From Pyrinomonadaceae bacterium (GTDB taxonomy: Bacteria > Acidobacteriota > Blastocatellia > Pyrinomonadales > Pyrinomonadaceae): 64,000 bases of DNA. Positions 52,009 through 60,489 of this stretch are shown here, in pieces. The stretch lies in contig JAJQRF010000001.1 of the NCBI GenBank assembly GCA_021228405.1, positions 186,001 through 250,000 on the forward strand, read 5' to 3'. A program made the position numbers and the translations under genes. Within the stretch, counting starts at the first letter, position 1. Each line of letters starts with the position of its first letter. Under the pieces are notes generated by a model. It saw only the letters and a list, made by a program, of their open reading frames with translations. It made no database searches and was not told the origin of the DNA.

Positions 52009-52758
52009 ATGAAGCGTTTTGACTGGACAATCGGACTCGGCATCGTCGTTGGTTTTGCGACCATCGCGGTCGGTGCGTGGTTTGAAGGATTGAATCTGAC
52101 TTTTTTGTGGAATCCGACCGCGCTTTTGATCGTCGGCGGCGGAACGCTCGGCGCGATTCTGGTCAGACGCGGCGGCAGCGGTTTGCTCGAAGCCATGCGT
52201 GCCGTCTGGAATTTGCGCCACAAAGACAGCGAAGCCGAAGCGCACAAGCTTTTGCTCTCAAAGCTCGCCTGGCTGTCGCGCTCGGCGCAGAAAACGGGCG
52301 TGAAGGCGTATGAAAATTTTGCCGATTCGAGCCGCGACATTCTTATCAAACAAGGTTTAATGCTCGTTGCCGAAAATAATTCAAAGGAACAGGTCAAACA
52401 GGTTTTGATTCGCCGTCTGGACGAGGAAAACGAGAACGGTCTGCACGATTCGGCTTTGCTCGAAGCGGCGGGCGGATTTGCGCCGACGTTCGGCGTGCTC
52501 GGCGCAGTGCTCGGTCTGATCGGCGTGTTGCGTGTTCTGGATAAACCCGACGAGCTCGGCGGTGGAATTGCGACCGCGTTCGTCGCTACGATCTACGGCA
52601 TCGGCTTTGCCAATCTTCTGCTTTTTCCGATCGCGGCACGTCTGCGGGCGCGTCACGAATTGCGGATGAAACGCCGGGATGAAGTTGCCGAGGTCATTCT
52701 CGCGCTTGCCGAAAACGAAAGCTCGACGGCGATTATGAGCCGCTACAATCTCAAATGA
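52009..52758 (+). CDS. motA: Flagellar stator subunit MotA
   Basis: 249 residues, four transmembrane helices (about 8-28, 32-50, 160-180 and 190-210), with the conserved GGFAPTFGVLGAVLGLIGVL segment and cytoplasmic loop with charged residues. With MotB it forms the ion channel that turns the rotor. ATG overlaps nothing upstream and lacks a Shine-Dalgarno sequence; its stop overlaps motB by 4 bp. Confidence 0.93.
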   Translation: MKRFDWTIGLGIVVGFATIAVGAWFEGLNLTFLWNPTALLIVGGGTLGAILVRRGGSGLLEAMRAVWNLRHKDSEAEAHKLLLSKLAWLSRSAQKTGVKAYENFADSSRDILIKQGLMLVAENNSKEQVKQVLIRRLDEENENGLHDSALLEAAGGFAPTFGVLGAVLGLIGVLRVLDKPDELGGGIATAFVATIYGIGFANLLLFPIAARLRARHELRMKRRDEVAEVILALAENESSTAIMSRYNLK

Positions 52759-53393
52759 GAAAGAAAATTCCGTTACATACAGCGTCCGAAAGCGAAAGTA
52801 TGCGCGACCGTTGGATGATTTCCTACGCCGATCTCGTCACGCTTTTGCTTGCGCTTTTTATCGTGATGTATGCCGCGAGCGACCGCCAGCGGGCGAAAAT
52901 TATCGCGGACAGTTTTTCGACGCAGGCGACAGGCGGAAACGGCGTTTTGCCCGGCGGCGATACGGTCAGGGACGAAGCCAGACTTCTGGACAATCCGATT
53001 CTGACCGAACGCACGAAGATCAAACAAACCGAAAAAGGCTTGATCGTTTCGCTGGTCGAAGCGGGATTTTTCGCACCCGGCGAAGCGACCATCAGCCCCG
53101 AAGCCGAAACCGTCATCACGGCGTTGGCGGAATCATTAAAAAATGAATCAACGCCGATTCGCGTCGAAGGTCACACGGATTCAAAACCGATCTCGACCGC
53201 GAAATTTTCGTCCAATTGGGAACTCTCGACCGCGCGCGCCGCGTCGGTTCTGCAAATGCTGGTCGAAAAAGGAATCTCGCCGGAACGTCTTTCCGCCGCC
53301 GGTTACGGCGGTTTTCAACCCGTCGCCGACAACGAAACGCCCGAAGGACGCACGCAAAACCGCCGCGTTGACGTGGTCATTCTCAATCGTTAA
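52755..53393 (+). CDS. motB: Flagellar stator subunit MotB
   Basis: 212 residues. A short cytoplasmic tail, one transmembrane helix with the ion-carrying Asp near 26 (WMISYADLVTLLLALFIVMYA is the stretch), a plug/linker, and a C-terminal OmpA-like peptidoglycan-binding domain (VEGHTDSKPISTAKFSSNWELSTARA ... NRRVDV). It anchors the stator to the cell wall. Tyr after the Ser-x motif and the residues around the Asp do not settle H+ versus Na+ use. Confidence 0.93.
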   Translation: MRKKIPLHTASESESMRDRWMISYADLVTLLLALFIVMYAASDRQRAKIIADSFSTQATGGNGVLPGGDTVRDEARLLDNPILTERTKIKQTEKGLIVSLVEAGFFAPGEATISPEAETVITALAESLKNESTPIRVEGHTDSKPISTAKFSSNWELSTARAASVLQMLVEKGISPERLSAAGYGGFQPVADNETPEGRTQNRRVDVVILNR

Positions 53394-53560
53394 TAAAAAA
53401 TCTCTAAATCAGCAAACTAAATTTTTAATGCTGTTTCTTAAAAGCCTTCAAGAGTGCTCCGAAAGCTTTTGATACGACGTGAAACGAATTTGAGCGAACA
53501 CCCAGAACCACGATTGGAAAATGCCTTTGAAAAAAGTCGAAAAAAAATTTCAAAAGTCCC

Positions 53561-53588
53561 TAAAGTTTTCCATTGCGCCTTCCGATAA
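53561..53588 (+). promoter_or_regulatory. Sigma-28 promoter of fliC
   Basis: TAAAGTTT (53561-53568), 12 bases, TCCGATAA (53581-53588). It matches the extended sigma-28 consensus with one extra spacer base and one mismatch. It lies 123 bp before the fliC ATG; the gap 53394-53711 otherwise holds only the leader described next. Confidence 0.8.
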
Positions 53589-53658
53589 GTGGGTTACGGA
53601 GCGCGAAAGGCGTTTCAAATTTTAGAAAAAAAATCAAACTATAACGAAAGACCAAAGC

Positions 53659-53702
53659 ACGGATGCGGACGGTCGGACAAATAAAAAGTAGTTCACGGAG
53701 GA
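53659..53702 (+). promoter_or_regulatory. Candidate CsrA sites in the fliC leader
   Basis: ACGGA occurs at 53659-53663 and, within ACGGAGGA, at 53695-53699, the latter forming the ribosome-binding site of fliC (ATG 53712). Two GGA-core sites about 36 bases apart, one over the ribosome-binding site, match how CsrA controls flagellin in Bacillus. fliW and csrA lie 2 kb upstream. Confidence 0.5.
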
Positions 53703-53711
53703 ACAAATAAA

Positions 53712-55250
53712 ATGTCAAATTTTTCATTAGTCAACAACATCGGTTCAAACTCGGCACAGTCGAAATTATCGGCGACGAGCGGAAAACTCAACCAAACTTT
53801 ACAACGCTTGTCGTCAGGCTTGCGTATCAACAAATCGGGCGACGACGCGGCGGGTTTGGCAATCGCTAACGGATTCCGCAGCGACATCAGCATTTTGTCG
53901 CAGGGCGTTCGCAACGCAAACGACGGTCTGTCAACCTTGCAGATCATCGACGGCGGTTTGAACACGATCTCGGGCTTGCTCGATCGTGCCGCCTCACTCG
54001 CTTCACAATCGGCTTCGGGAACCTTCACGGGCGACCGCGACACTCTTCAGGCAGAACTCGGAAAGGTTTTCTCGGAAATCGACCGTCAGGCTCAAAACAT
54101 CGGTCTGGGCGGCGTTGACGGAACGGACGAAGGACGTTTCAACCGTGCGATCAACGTTTTCATCGGCGGCGGCGCAAACGCGACGGCGGCAGGAAACAGC
54201 GTTGCGGTCGATCTTTCAAACAGCCGCGTTGACCAGACGGGCTTGAGCCTGACCAATTTGAACATCGGACAGGGAACCGGAAACGTGACGGGCGCACAAG
54301 ACATCACGGGCGGCATCACGGCTGACGAAACCTTGACGTTCCAAACCATCGGCGCGAGCGGACAGATCGAAACCTTCGACGTTACCTTGTCGGCAGGCGC
54401 GACTGCTTCAAATGCCCTGGATACTTTGAATAATGATGCCAACTTCAAAAATGCGAAGCTCGAAGCATCACTCGATACGAACGGTAAATTGGTCCTGTCA
54501 TCGTCGGAATTCTTCGCGGTTTCATCGAGCGTTGCCGACGGCGCAGGTCAGACGGGCATCGCGGGCGCAGGTGCGGCGATCGACGACGTAGCAGTTACGG
54601 CGGCAGTCAACAAAGTTACGAAAACCTTGTCGGCAGGAACGGCTGGTTCGACTCAAACCCTGAGTTTTACGGGCGAAGAGATCGGTTATGCGAACACTTC
54701 AAAAGACGTTTCTTTCGCAACTTTCGCGGCAGTCAGTCAGGCTAATGCCGATACGGTTGTCGATTCGGTCAACGACGACACTTCATTGCGTGAAGCCGGA
54801 GTTTTTGCGGTTCGCACGAAAGCCGACGGTTCGGAAGTCAGTTTCGTTTCGCTGAAAAAATTCAACGCGGCTGTGACGAGCAGTGCGGGCGCAGCGAACG
54901 CGACGAACAACATCGATGCGTTGCAAACCCCGACCGCAGCAACGGGTGCGACGCTCACGGGCGGAGAAGCCGGTGCCAAACTCGCTCTCGACGCGATTCA
55001 GAAAGCGGTTTCAACACTCGGCGAAGTTCAGGGTAAAGTCGGTGCCGGACAAAACAACCTGAGTCAGGCAATCGATCTCGCAACCGCGCAGATCACGAAC
55101 TACCAGGCGGCTGAATCGGCTATTCGGGATGCCGACATCGCGGCTGAAGCTTCCAATCTCGCCCGTTTGAACACATTGCAGCAAGCCGGTGTTTCGGCTC
55201 TGGCGCAGGCAAATCAGTCGAGTCAGGCTCTTCTTTCATTACTCAGATAG
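53712..55250 (+). CDS. fliC: Flagellin
   Basis: 512 residues. Conserved D0/D1 N-terminus (LNQTLQRLSSGLRINKSGDDAAGLAIAN) and C-terminus (ESAIRDADIAAEASNLARLNTLQQAG...QALLSLLR). The middle, about 150-400, is a variable Thr/Ala/Gly-rich surface domain. It forms the filament and is exported with FliS. It is the only flagellin gene in the window. Strong SD (GGAGG) 10 bases before the ATG. Confidence 0.96.
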   Translation: MSNFSLVNNIGSNSAQSKLSATSGKLNQTLQRLSSGLRINKSGDDAAGLAIANGFRSDISILSQGVRNANDGLSTLQIIDGGLNTISGLLDRAASLASQSASGTFTGDRDTLQAELGKVFSEIDRQAQNIGLGGVDGTDEGRFNRAINVFIGGGANATAAGNSVAVDLSNSRVDQTGLSLTNLNIGQGTGNVTGAQDITGGITADETLTFQTIGASGQIETFDVTLSAGATASNALDTLNNDANFKNAKLEASLDTNGKLVLSSSEFFAVSSSVADGAGQTGIAGAGAAIDDVAVTAAVNKVTKTLSAGTAGSTQTLSFTGEEIGYANTSKDVSFATFAAVSQANADTVVDSVNDDTSLREAGVFAVRTKADGSEVSFVSLKKFNAAVTSSAGAANATNNIDALQTPTAATGATLTGGEAGAKLALDAIQKAVSTLGEVQGKVGAGQNNLSQAIDLATAQITNYQAAESAIRDADIAAEASNLARLNTLQQAGVSALAQANQSSQALLSLLR

Positions 55251-55260
55251 TTTTTGAAAA

Positions 55261-55360
55261 ATTGAAACTCCCACTTCAATGATTTGAAAATTTAACGAGA
55301 AATCAAAGAAAGTTTCTCCCACAAGATTTTGTAGGACACATTTGAATCTCCCGCTTCAAA
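55261..55360 (+). repeat. Two hairpins with the same loop after fliC
   Basis: ATTGAA-ACTCCCAC-TTCAAT at 55261-55280 and TTTGAA-TCTCCCGC-TTCAAA at 55341-55360: 6-bp stems, 8-base loops sharing CTCCC, 80 bp apart. TTTCTCCCAC also occurs between them. There is no T-run, so they are not ordinary terminators. Confidence 0.55.
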
Positions 55361-55410
55361 TTCTCCAGACTACAAAATGACGATTGATAAAAGCAACTTC
55401 CACTGTTCAG

Positions 55411-55445
55411 AGGCGAAGACACGCGAAACCCGCGTTGCTTCGCCT
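55411..55445 (+). other. Hairpin before flaG
   Basis: AGGCGAAG (55411-55418) pairs with CTTCGCCT (55438-55445), with an inner CGCG/CGCG pairing and a following TT. It may terminate the fliC transcript weakly; flaG starts 35 bp later with its own SD. Confidence 0.5.
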
Positions 55446-55480
55446 TTGGTCATTGGCGCAAGTTTCCAAGGAGGTCAGAA

Positions 55481-55831
55481 ATGCAAGTAAACACAGCCAA
55501 TCCGATTACCGAATTCAGTTCGCCCGTGCGTCAAAACGCCGAAAAGATCGCCGAAAATAAACCGCAGGACGAACAACCGAAAGTTAATGTAAAGATCGAA
55601 AACGAAGAAAACGCCCCGAAGGAAGAAAATCTGCAAAAGCTCAAGGACGTTTTTTCGGAAAGCAACATCACTTTGAAATACAGCCGCGACGACGAAACCA
55701 AAGCGTTGGTCGTCGAAATGGTTGACGGCACGACGGGCGAAGCGGTCTTGCAGATTCCGTCGGAAGTTTCGCTCAAGCTCGCCGCGCTTTTCGTCAAAAC
55801 GCAAGGTCAGTTTGTCGATGAAAAGAAATAG
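55481..55831 (+). CDS. flaG: FlaG-family flagellar protein
   Basis: 116 residues: a disordered, Glu/Lys-rich N-terminal half and the conserved FlaG core (ITLKYSRDDETKALVVEMVDGTTGEAVLQIPSEVSLKLAAL). FlaG affects filament length in several bacteria. Between fliC and fliD, the usual place. AAGGAGG 8 bases before the ATG. Confidence 0.85.
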   Translation: MQVNTANPITEFSSPVRQNAEKIAENKPQDEQPKVNVKIENEENAPKEENLQKLKDVFSESNITLKYSRDDETKALVVEMVDGTTGEAVLQIPSEVSLKLAALFVKTQGQFVDEKK

Positions 55832-55858
55832 TTAAGGAAAACTGCGGACAAAGTAAGG

Positions 55859-55940
55859 CAAACTTCAGTTTGTTTTTCCTTACGCCCGACGAACTCTTAG
55901 AATCAAGTGATTCGTTAAGTTGATGAACAAACTGAAGTTT
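55859..55940. repeat. Dispersed paired palindrome, copy 4
   Basis: CAAACTTCAGTTTGTT (55859-55874) and its inverse at 55926-55940 (last base changed) flank a loop holding a second hairpin (GAATCA/TGATTC, 55901-55914). It ends 26 bp before fliD. Confidence 0.7.
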
Positions 55941-55966
55941 ATTCTACCGTTTGAAGGAAAACAGCT

Positions 55967-57367
55967 ATGGCAACTACGACAAGTTTCAGCGGGCTCGGAA
56001 GCGGCATCGATTTCAACACGATCCGCGACGCGATTCTCGACCAAAAAGCGCGACCCGTCACGCTGATGCAGTCGAAGGCATCGAACATCAATTCGCGAAT
56101 CGAAGCCTTAAAACAATTAAACACATCGCTCGCGGCGTTGACGGCGGCTTCCGAAGGACTCACGAAACGTGATCTCGGAACGGGCAGAAGCACGACGACG
56201 GGCGATGCAAACGTCGTCACGGCAAGCGCGTCTGCAACGGCAAATCTCGGAAATTACGACATCGCCGTGTCGCGCCTGGCGAGCAACCTGACGCAGGCTT
56301 CGCGGTCTTTTACGTCGAAAACCGCGCCCGTTTTAGCCGGAAGCGCGACGACCGCAACTTTTGAACTCCGCAAAGGCGGCGCGGCGGAAGGCGTTTCTTT
56401 TACGATCGATTCGTCGAACAACACACTCGAAGGTTTACGCGACGCGATCAATTCAAAAAACGCGGGCATTACCGCCGCAATCGTTGACGTGACGGGCGAC
56501 GGCACGAATCAACAGCTTGTTCTGACTTCAAAGGAAACGGGCGCAAACGGCAGAGTCGAGCTGGTCGAAACGACTTCGACGGGAACTTTGACCGATCTGA
56601 ACGTGCGCGGAATCAATCCGCCCGACAGCAATTTCGCCAACCTCGACGCGGCTTTTACGGTCAACGGCTTGCCTTTGACGCGTTCGACCAACTCGGTTTC
56701 GGATGCCGTGACGGGCGTTACTTTGAATTTCAAAAAAGTCGGTTCGGCTTCGGTCGGCGTGATTCAATCGACCGACATCGAAACGAAATTGCGCGCCTTC
56801 GTCACCGCATATAATGCCGTGCAGGATTTTGCCGCCGCGCAATATAAAAAGGACGCGAAGGATCGCCCGACGGGAGTTTTGGCAGGAGATTCGACCTTGC
56901 GCGGAATTCAGCAACAACTCAAAGGCGCGATTCAAAGCGTTTCGGCAGACAACGGCGGCGCGTTCGATTCGCTGACGCAGATCGGCATCACGACTGGCAA
57001 CGACGGAAAATTGTCGTTCGATTCGACCGCTTTCAACGACAAATTGAAAACGAATCCCGACGACGTAAAGGCTTTACTTTTCGGCAAAACCGAAAGCCAA
57101 AGCGGACTTTTCCAAGCCTTTAATAAACTTTCGAGCGGCTTGAGCGACAGCGTGACGGGAAGCGTGCAGGTTGCCATCAAAGGCTACGAAAATTCCGTCA
57201 AGACGCTGAATTCGACGATTGCGAGCCGTCTGGAAGGTTTGAATCGTCTAAAAGATTCGCTGACGCGTCAATTTGCCGCCGCCGATGCCGCCATCGGACA
57301 ATTGAACGGACAGGGAACTGCGCTCACGAGCATTATCGATTCGCTCAACTCCGACAAGAACAAATAA
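55967..57367 (+). CDS. fliD: Filament cap protein FliD
   Basis: 466 residues. FliD N-terminal domain (GLGSGIDFNTIRDAILDQKARPVTLMQSKASNINSRIEALKQL) and C-terminal domain (LNRLKDSLTRQFAAADAAIGQLNGQGTALTSII). It caps the growing filament. GAAGGAAA upstream of the ATG. Confidence 0.94.
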   Translation: MATTTSFSGLGSGIDFNTIRDAILDQKARPVTLMQSKASNINSRIEALKQLNTSLAALTAASEGLTKRDLGTGRSTTTGDANVVTASASATANLGNYDIAVSRLASNLTQASRSFTSKTAPVLAGSATTATFELRKGGAAEGVSFTIDSSNNTLEGLRDAINSKNAGITAAIVDVTGDGTNQQLVLTSKETGANGRVELVETTSTGTLTDLNVRGINPPDSNFANLDAAFTVNGLPLTRSTNSVSDAVTGVTLNFKKVGSASVGVIQSTDIETKLRAFVTAYNAVQDFAAAQYKKDAKDRPTGVLAGDSTLRGIQQQLKGAIQSVSADNGGAFDSLTQIGITTGNDGKLSFDSTAFNDKLKTNPDDVKALLFGKTESQSGLFQAFNKLSSGLSDSVTGSVQVAIKGYENSVKTLNSTIASRLEGLNRLKDSLTRQFAAADAAIGQLNGQGTALTSIIDSLNSDKNK

Positions 57368-57370
57368 ACG

Positions 57371-57447
57371 AGATTTGGGATTTGGGATTTGGGATTGATT
57401 GTTAGCAAAGGTCAAATCCGCAATCTCAAATCCGCAATCCCAAATTC
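57371..57447. repeat. Heptamer-repeat inverted element before fliS
   Basis: The left arm repeats GATTTGG three times, then GATT; the right arm has five heptamers of the type CAAATCC/GCAATCC in inverse orientation, across a loop of about 20 bases. It lies downstream of fliD and 45 bp before the fliS sigma-28 promoter. Confidence 0.75.
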
Positions 57448-57492
57448 ATTAATCCGCGTTCAAAAAAATCTTCAAAAATCGCAAAATTCGCT

Positions 57493-57518
57493 TAAGTATT
57501 CGGGCAGTTCGCCGATAT
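57493..57518 (+). promoter_or_regulatory. Candidate sigma-28 promoter of fliS
   Basis: TAAG (57493-57496), 14 bases, GCCGATAT (57511-57518). The -10 is nearly perfect and the -35 has one mismatch with one base less spacing. It lies 44 bp before the fliS ATG. Confidence 0.6.
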
Positions 57519-57561
57519 GATTATCAGCTTATCTTAGAAGAAATAAAGGGAAAATCAATCA

Positions 57562-58005
57562 ATGTACGCACAACCGAAAGGACTCGCCAGATACGGCAGA
57601 ATCGCCAACACCGAAACCAACCCGCTGAAACAGATCGTGATGCTTTACGACGGCGCGATCAAATTTATCAACCTCACGGCGACCGACATCGAAAACAACG
57701 ATTTCACCGCCAAAGCCGAACATTCAAACCGTGCGCTCGACATTCTCAACTATTTACAATCGATCCTCGATTTTGAAAAAGGCGGCGAAGTTGCCGTCAG
57801 CCTCGACAATCTTTACCGCAGTATCACGGTTTTACTGCTCCGCGCCAGTGCCGAACTCGACGCTTCGCTGATGCGGAAAGCCGCCGAATTGCTCGTTCCC
57901 GTCCGCGATGCGTGGGAGATCAACGCGCAAAAACTTTCTACCCCAACCCCAACCTTTGCCTCCGCCCAAGCCGCCATCGACGCGATGAAATCCGTCGCGG
58001 TCTAG
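57562..58005 (+). CDS. fliS: Flagellin export chaperone FliS
   Basis: 147 residues. Typical FliS features: NPLKQIVMLYDGAIKFI and NRALDILNYLQSILDFEKGGEVAVSLDNLY, all-helical. It binds the flagellin C-terminus before export. Followed 8 bp later by a FliT-like gene. Confidence 0.93.
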   Translation: MYAQPKGLARYGRIANTETNPLKQIVMLYDGAIKFINLTATDIENNDFTAKAEHSNRALDILNYLQSILDFEKGGEVAVSLDNLYRSITVLLLRASAELDASLMRKAAELLVPVRDAWEINAQKLSTPTPTFASAQAAIDAMKSVAV

Positions 58006-58013
58006 GAAAATCA

Positions 58014-58454
58014 ATGATTATTGCCGAAACGATCAACGAAAAATCCGATTCGCTCATCGACCTTTTAACGGCGCAATGCGGCGATCTCGAAAAACTTCTC
58101 GCGCTGGCGCGTCAGGAAACCCGCGCCGCCGAGGAGAAGGATTTCGAGATGATTATGGAGATCGTTTCGGAACGTGAACTGCTTAGTCGGCGGCTTGAAA
58201 CCTTTCAACAGCAGATTTCCGAGCTTCGCGGAAAATTGACCGAAGCCGACGAACTTAACAAAACGAGAATGTCGGCAAGAGTCGTCGAGCTCGCTTCGCA
58301 AACACTCGCGCAGGATGCTACGACCAGAAAACTTTTAACTGCGTCACGGCTCGAAGCCTCGAATAAAATAATGAATCTTTCCAACACAAGACGCGGCGCA
58401 AACGCTTACATCGGCGAAAACAAACGCGGCTTGGCTTACGACCGTTGCGCCTGA
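58014..58454 (+). CDS. FliT/FlgN-like flagellar chaperone
   Basis: 146 residues from the ATG at 58014. Entirely helical with a long coiled coil (about 30-100) and a basic C-terminus. It is 8 bp after fliS, where fliT (chaperone of the cap protein FliD) usually lies. Sequence resembles FlgN about as much as FliT (both families are weakly conserved); since flgN is already present at 48384, FliT is the better guess. Confidence 0.65.
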   Translation: MIIAETINEKSDSLIDLLTAQCGDLEKLLALARQETRAAEEKDFEMIMEIVSERELLSRRLETFQQQISELRGKLTEADELNKTRMSARVVELASQTLAQDATTRKLLTASRLEASNKIMNLSNTRRGANAYIGENKRGLAYDRCA

Positions 58455-58523
58455 CAATTTGAAATTTGCCTCGAAACACATCAAAAAGACACTTTTTTGG
58501 GAAAAAAATTCTCACTTTTCGGG

Positions 58524-58770
58524 GAGTCTGGCTAGACTCCTGAGAGTTTTGCCAAAACTCCGACGAAAACTGCCGGGACTCCGAAGAGTTTTTGCACTGC
58601 TCTGAGGAAAGAAAAGAAAACTCTTTTCAGTCAATGCGGCACTCCTAGGAATTTGAATTTAACTTCTTCCAGTTCTGTAAAAACTCTGTCGGAAAACTCC
58701 AAGACTCTTGGGAAAGGTCGCAAAACTCCCGTCAGTTTCATATTTACTCTTAAGAGGGAGTTGAATCTTC
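58524..58770. repeat. 21-bp-period array of degenerate palindromes (array 2)
   Basis: Twelve 17-bp units with 4-bp spacers. The clearest unit is GAGTTTTGCCAAAACTC at 58544-58560; the first, at 58524-58539, is also a perfect dyad. Units end in (A)CTC at 58539, 58560, 58581, 58602, 58623, 58644, 58686, 58707, 58728 and 58749 (58665 and 58770 are diverged): an exact 21-bp period. Left arms are more diverged than right arms. It fills most of the 388-bp gap 58455-58842 between the fliT-like gene and the terminator. Same geometry as array 1 at 2124-2349. Confidence 0.85.
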
Positions 58771-58781
58771 ATTTCAAAAAA

Positions 58782-58811
58782 AAAAAGACTGAAGAATTCT
58801 TCAGTCTTTTT
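58782..58811. terminator. Bidirectional terminator between convergent genes
   Basis: AGACTGAAGAATTCTTCAGTCT is preceded by a long A-run and followed by TTTTTATTTTT, so it can end transcription from both the fliC-side genes and the regulator gene at 58843. The palindrome is perfect over 30 bases (58782-58811). Confidence 0.9.
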
Positions 58812-58842
58812 ATTTTTGTAATTCATAAAAATCCGCAATAAA

Positions 58843-60261
58843 TCAATCTTCGTTCACGGAAACGGTTTCCTTGTCTTCTTCTTCGACTTCGATGTTGAGG
58901 CGTTTGATCTTTTCGACGAGCGTGGTGCGTTTCATATTCAGCAATTTCGCCGCCTGCATTTTGTTGCCGCCCGTTTTTTCGAGCGTTTGAAGCAGTAATT
59001 CGCGTTCGACCTGCGAAACTACGCCCGAAAAATCGATTCCTTCGTCGGGAATATTGGTCGGAATCACGGTCGAAGTCGTCGGGATTTGGAAGAGATTCGT
59101 TTGATTTTTGATCTCTTCGGGAAAATGTTCGAGATTGACGGTCGGGCTGATGCCCGAAAAAACGGCGGCGCGTTCCATACAGTTTTGAAGCTGGCGCACG
59201 TTGCCGGGAAAATTATAGGAAATGAGCGAATGATGCGCTTCGTCGGCGATGACTTTTTCGGGCAGACCGACCGATCTACAGAATTTTTCGAGCAATCCCT
59301 GCGCGATCGGCATAATGTCGTCGGGACGTTCGCGCAGAGGCGGAACGCGCAAATGCACGACGTTCAGACGATGATAAAGGTCGGGACGAAAACTGCCGTC
59401 GGCGATCTTTTTGTCCAAATCCGCGCTCGTCGCCGCGACGACGCGGACATCGACCTTCAAAGTTTTCGACGAACCCAGTTTTTCAAATTCGCTTTCCTGC
59501 AAAACCCGTAAAAGTTTCGACTGCAAAGCCATATTCATATCGCCGATCTCGTCCAGAAACAGAGTTCCGCCGTCGGCTTGTTCAAAACGTCCTTTGCGGT
59601 CGGTCTGCGCGCCCGTGAACGCGCCTTTGACGTGTCCGAAAAGCTCGTCTTCGAGAAGCTGTTCGGGAACGGCGGCGCAGTTCAGCGCGATGAACGGCGC
59701 GTCGGCGCGCGGACTCGTAAAATGAATCGCTTTGGCGATCAACTCCTTTCCCGTTCCCGTTTCGCCCGTCACCAGAACGTTGATTTTATAAGGTGCGATC
59801 GTCTTGACCTGCTCTAATAAATTGAGCATCACGGTTGATTTTGCGATCAACGGCGAATTTGAAACCGTCATAATCGTAACGGGCGAAGGCGTTTGCTGTA
59901 TTTTTTCGACCGCAACCCGAATCGCACTTATCAAATCGCTCAAACCGACAGGCTTGCACAGAAAATCAGCCGCACCGAGTTTCATCGCCTGAACCGCCGT
60001 ATCGATCGTTCCGAAACCTGTCATCACCAGAATATAAGCGTTCGGATTTGCTTGCAGACAGTGCGGCAAAATCTCCAGACCGCTCTTACCCGGCAAATTC
60101 ACGTCGGTCAATAAAATATCGAATTTTTCTTCGCTTAGACGTTCAATGGCGGCTTCGGCGGAGCCTAAACCTTCGGGCGAGTGACCTTCGAGAGCGATCG
60201 ATTCGAGAAGTAATGAGCGAAGACGTGAATCATCTTCAACGACAAGAATTTTGGTTTTCAT
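58843..60261 (-). CDS. Sigma-54-dependent response regulator, FlrC/NtrC type
   Basis: 472 residues: receiver domain (EDD at 9-11, phospho-Asp near 53 in LLTDVNLPG, Lys in CKPV), AAA+ domain with Walker A (GETGTGKE), the sigma-54-contact loop GAFTGA, Walker B (GGTLFLDEIGDM) and R-fingers, then a Fis-type helix-turn-helix (GGNKMQAAKLLNMKRTTLVEKIKRL). Placed divergently from flgB behind a sigma-54 promoter, so it very likely activates middle flagellar genes. No partner histidine kinase gene is in the window. Confidence 0.9.
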   Translation of the reverse strand: MKTKILVVEDDSRLRSLLLESIALEGHSPEGLGSAEAAIERLSEEKFDILLTDVNLPGKSGLEILPHCLQANPNAYILVMTGFGTIDTAVQAMKLGAADFLCKPVGLSDLISAIRVAVEKIQQTPSPVTIMTVSNSPLIAKSTVMLNLLEQVKTIAPYKINVLVTGETGTGKELIAKAIHFTSPRADAPFIALNCAAVPEQLLEDELFGHVKGAFTGAQTDRKGRFEQADGGTLFLDEIGDMNMALQSKLLRVLQESEFEKLGSSKTLKVDVRVVAATSADLDKKIADGSFRPDLYHRLNVVHLRVPPLRERPDDIMPIAQGLLEKFCRSVGLPEKVIADEAHHSLISYNFPGNVRQLQNCMERAAVFSGISPTVNLEHFPEEIKNQTNLFQIPTTSTVIPTNIPDEGIDFSGVVSQVERELLLQTLEKTGGNKMQAAKLLNMKRTTLVEKIKRLNIEVEEEDKETVSVNED

Positions 60262-60451
60262 AACAAGCAGGAGTTTGCAATAAAAAAGAACGATGTAAGT
60301 TCCGATCCTATTGACAAAATAACCCTTTGAAACGAATTTTTCAAGACAATCGTCAAAAAATTGACAATCAGCCTGACGCTTGACACCTGGAAAGCAAGGA
60401 AATTTGACAGTATAATTTTAAAAATCACGCATTTTCAGGGCTTTTCGTTAC

Positions 60452-60465
60452 GGCACGGCGGTTGC
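60452..60465 (+). promoter_or_regulatory. Sigma-54 promoter of the flgB operon
   Basis: CGGCACGGCGGTTGCA has GG (60452-60453) and GC (60464-60465) ten bases apart and matches TGGCACG-N4-TTGCA at all but the first base. It lies 24 bp before the flgB ATG, which has GGAGG at 60479-60483, implying a leader of about 13 bases. Confidence 0.8.
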
Positions 60466-60489
60466 AAATCAGGCGGACGGAGGACAACG

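Noticed and set aside
58524-58770. CRISPR-like or satellite with unique spacers
   Set aside because: The period is only 21 bp, spacers are 4 bp, and units are diverged dyads.
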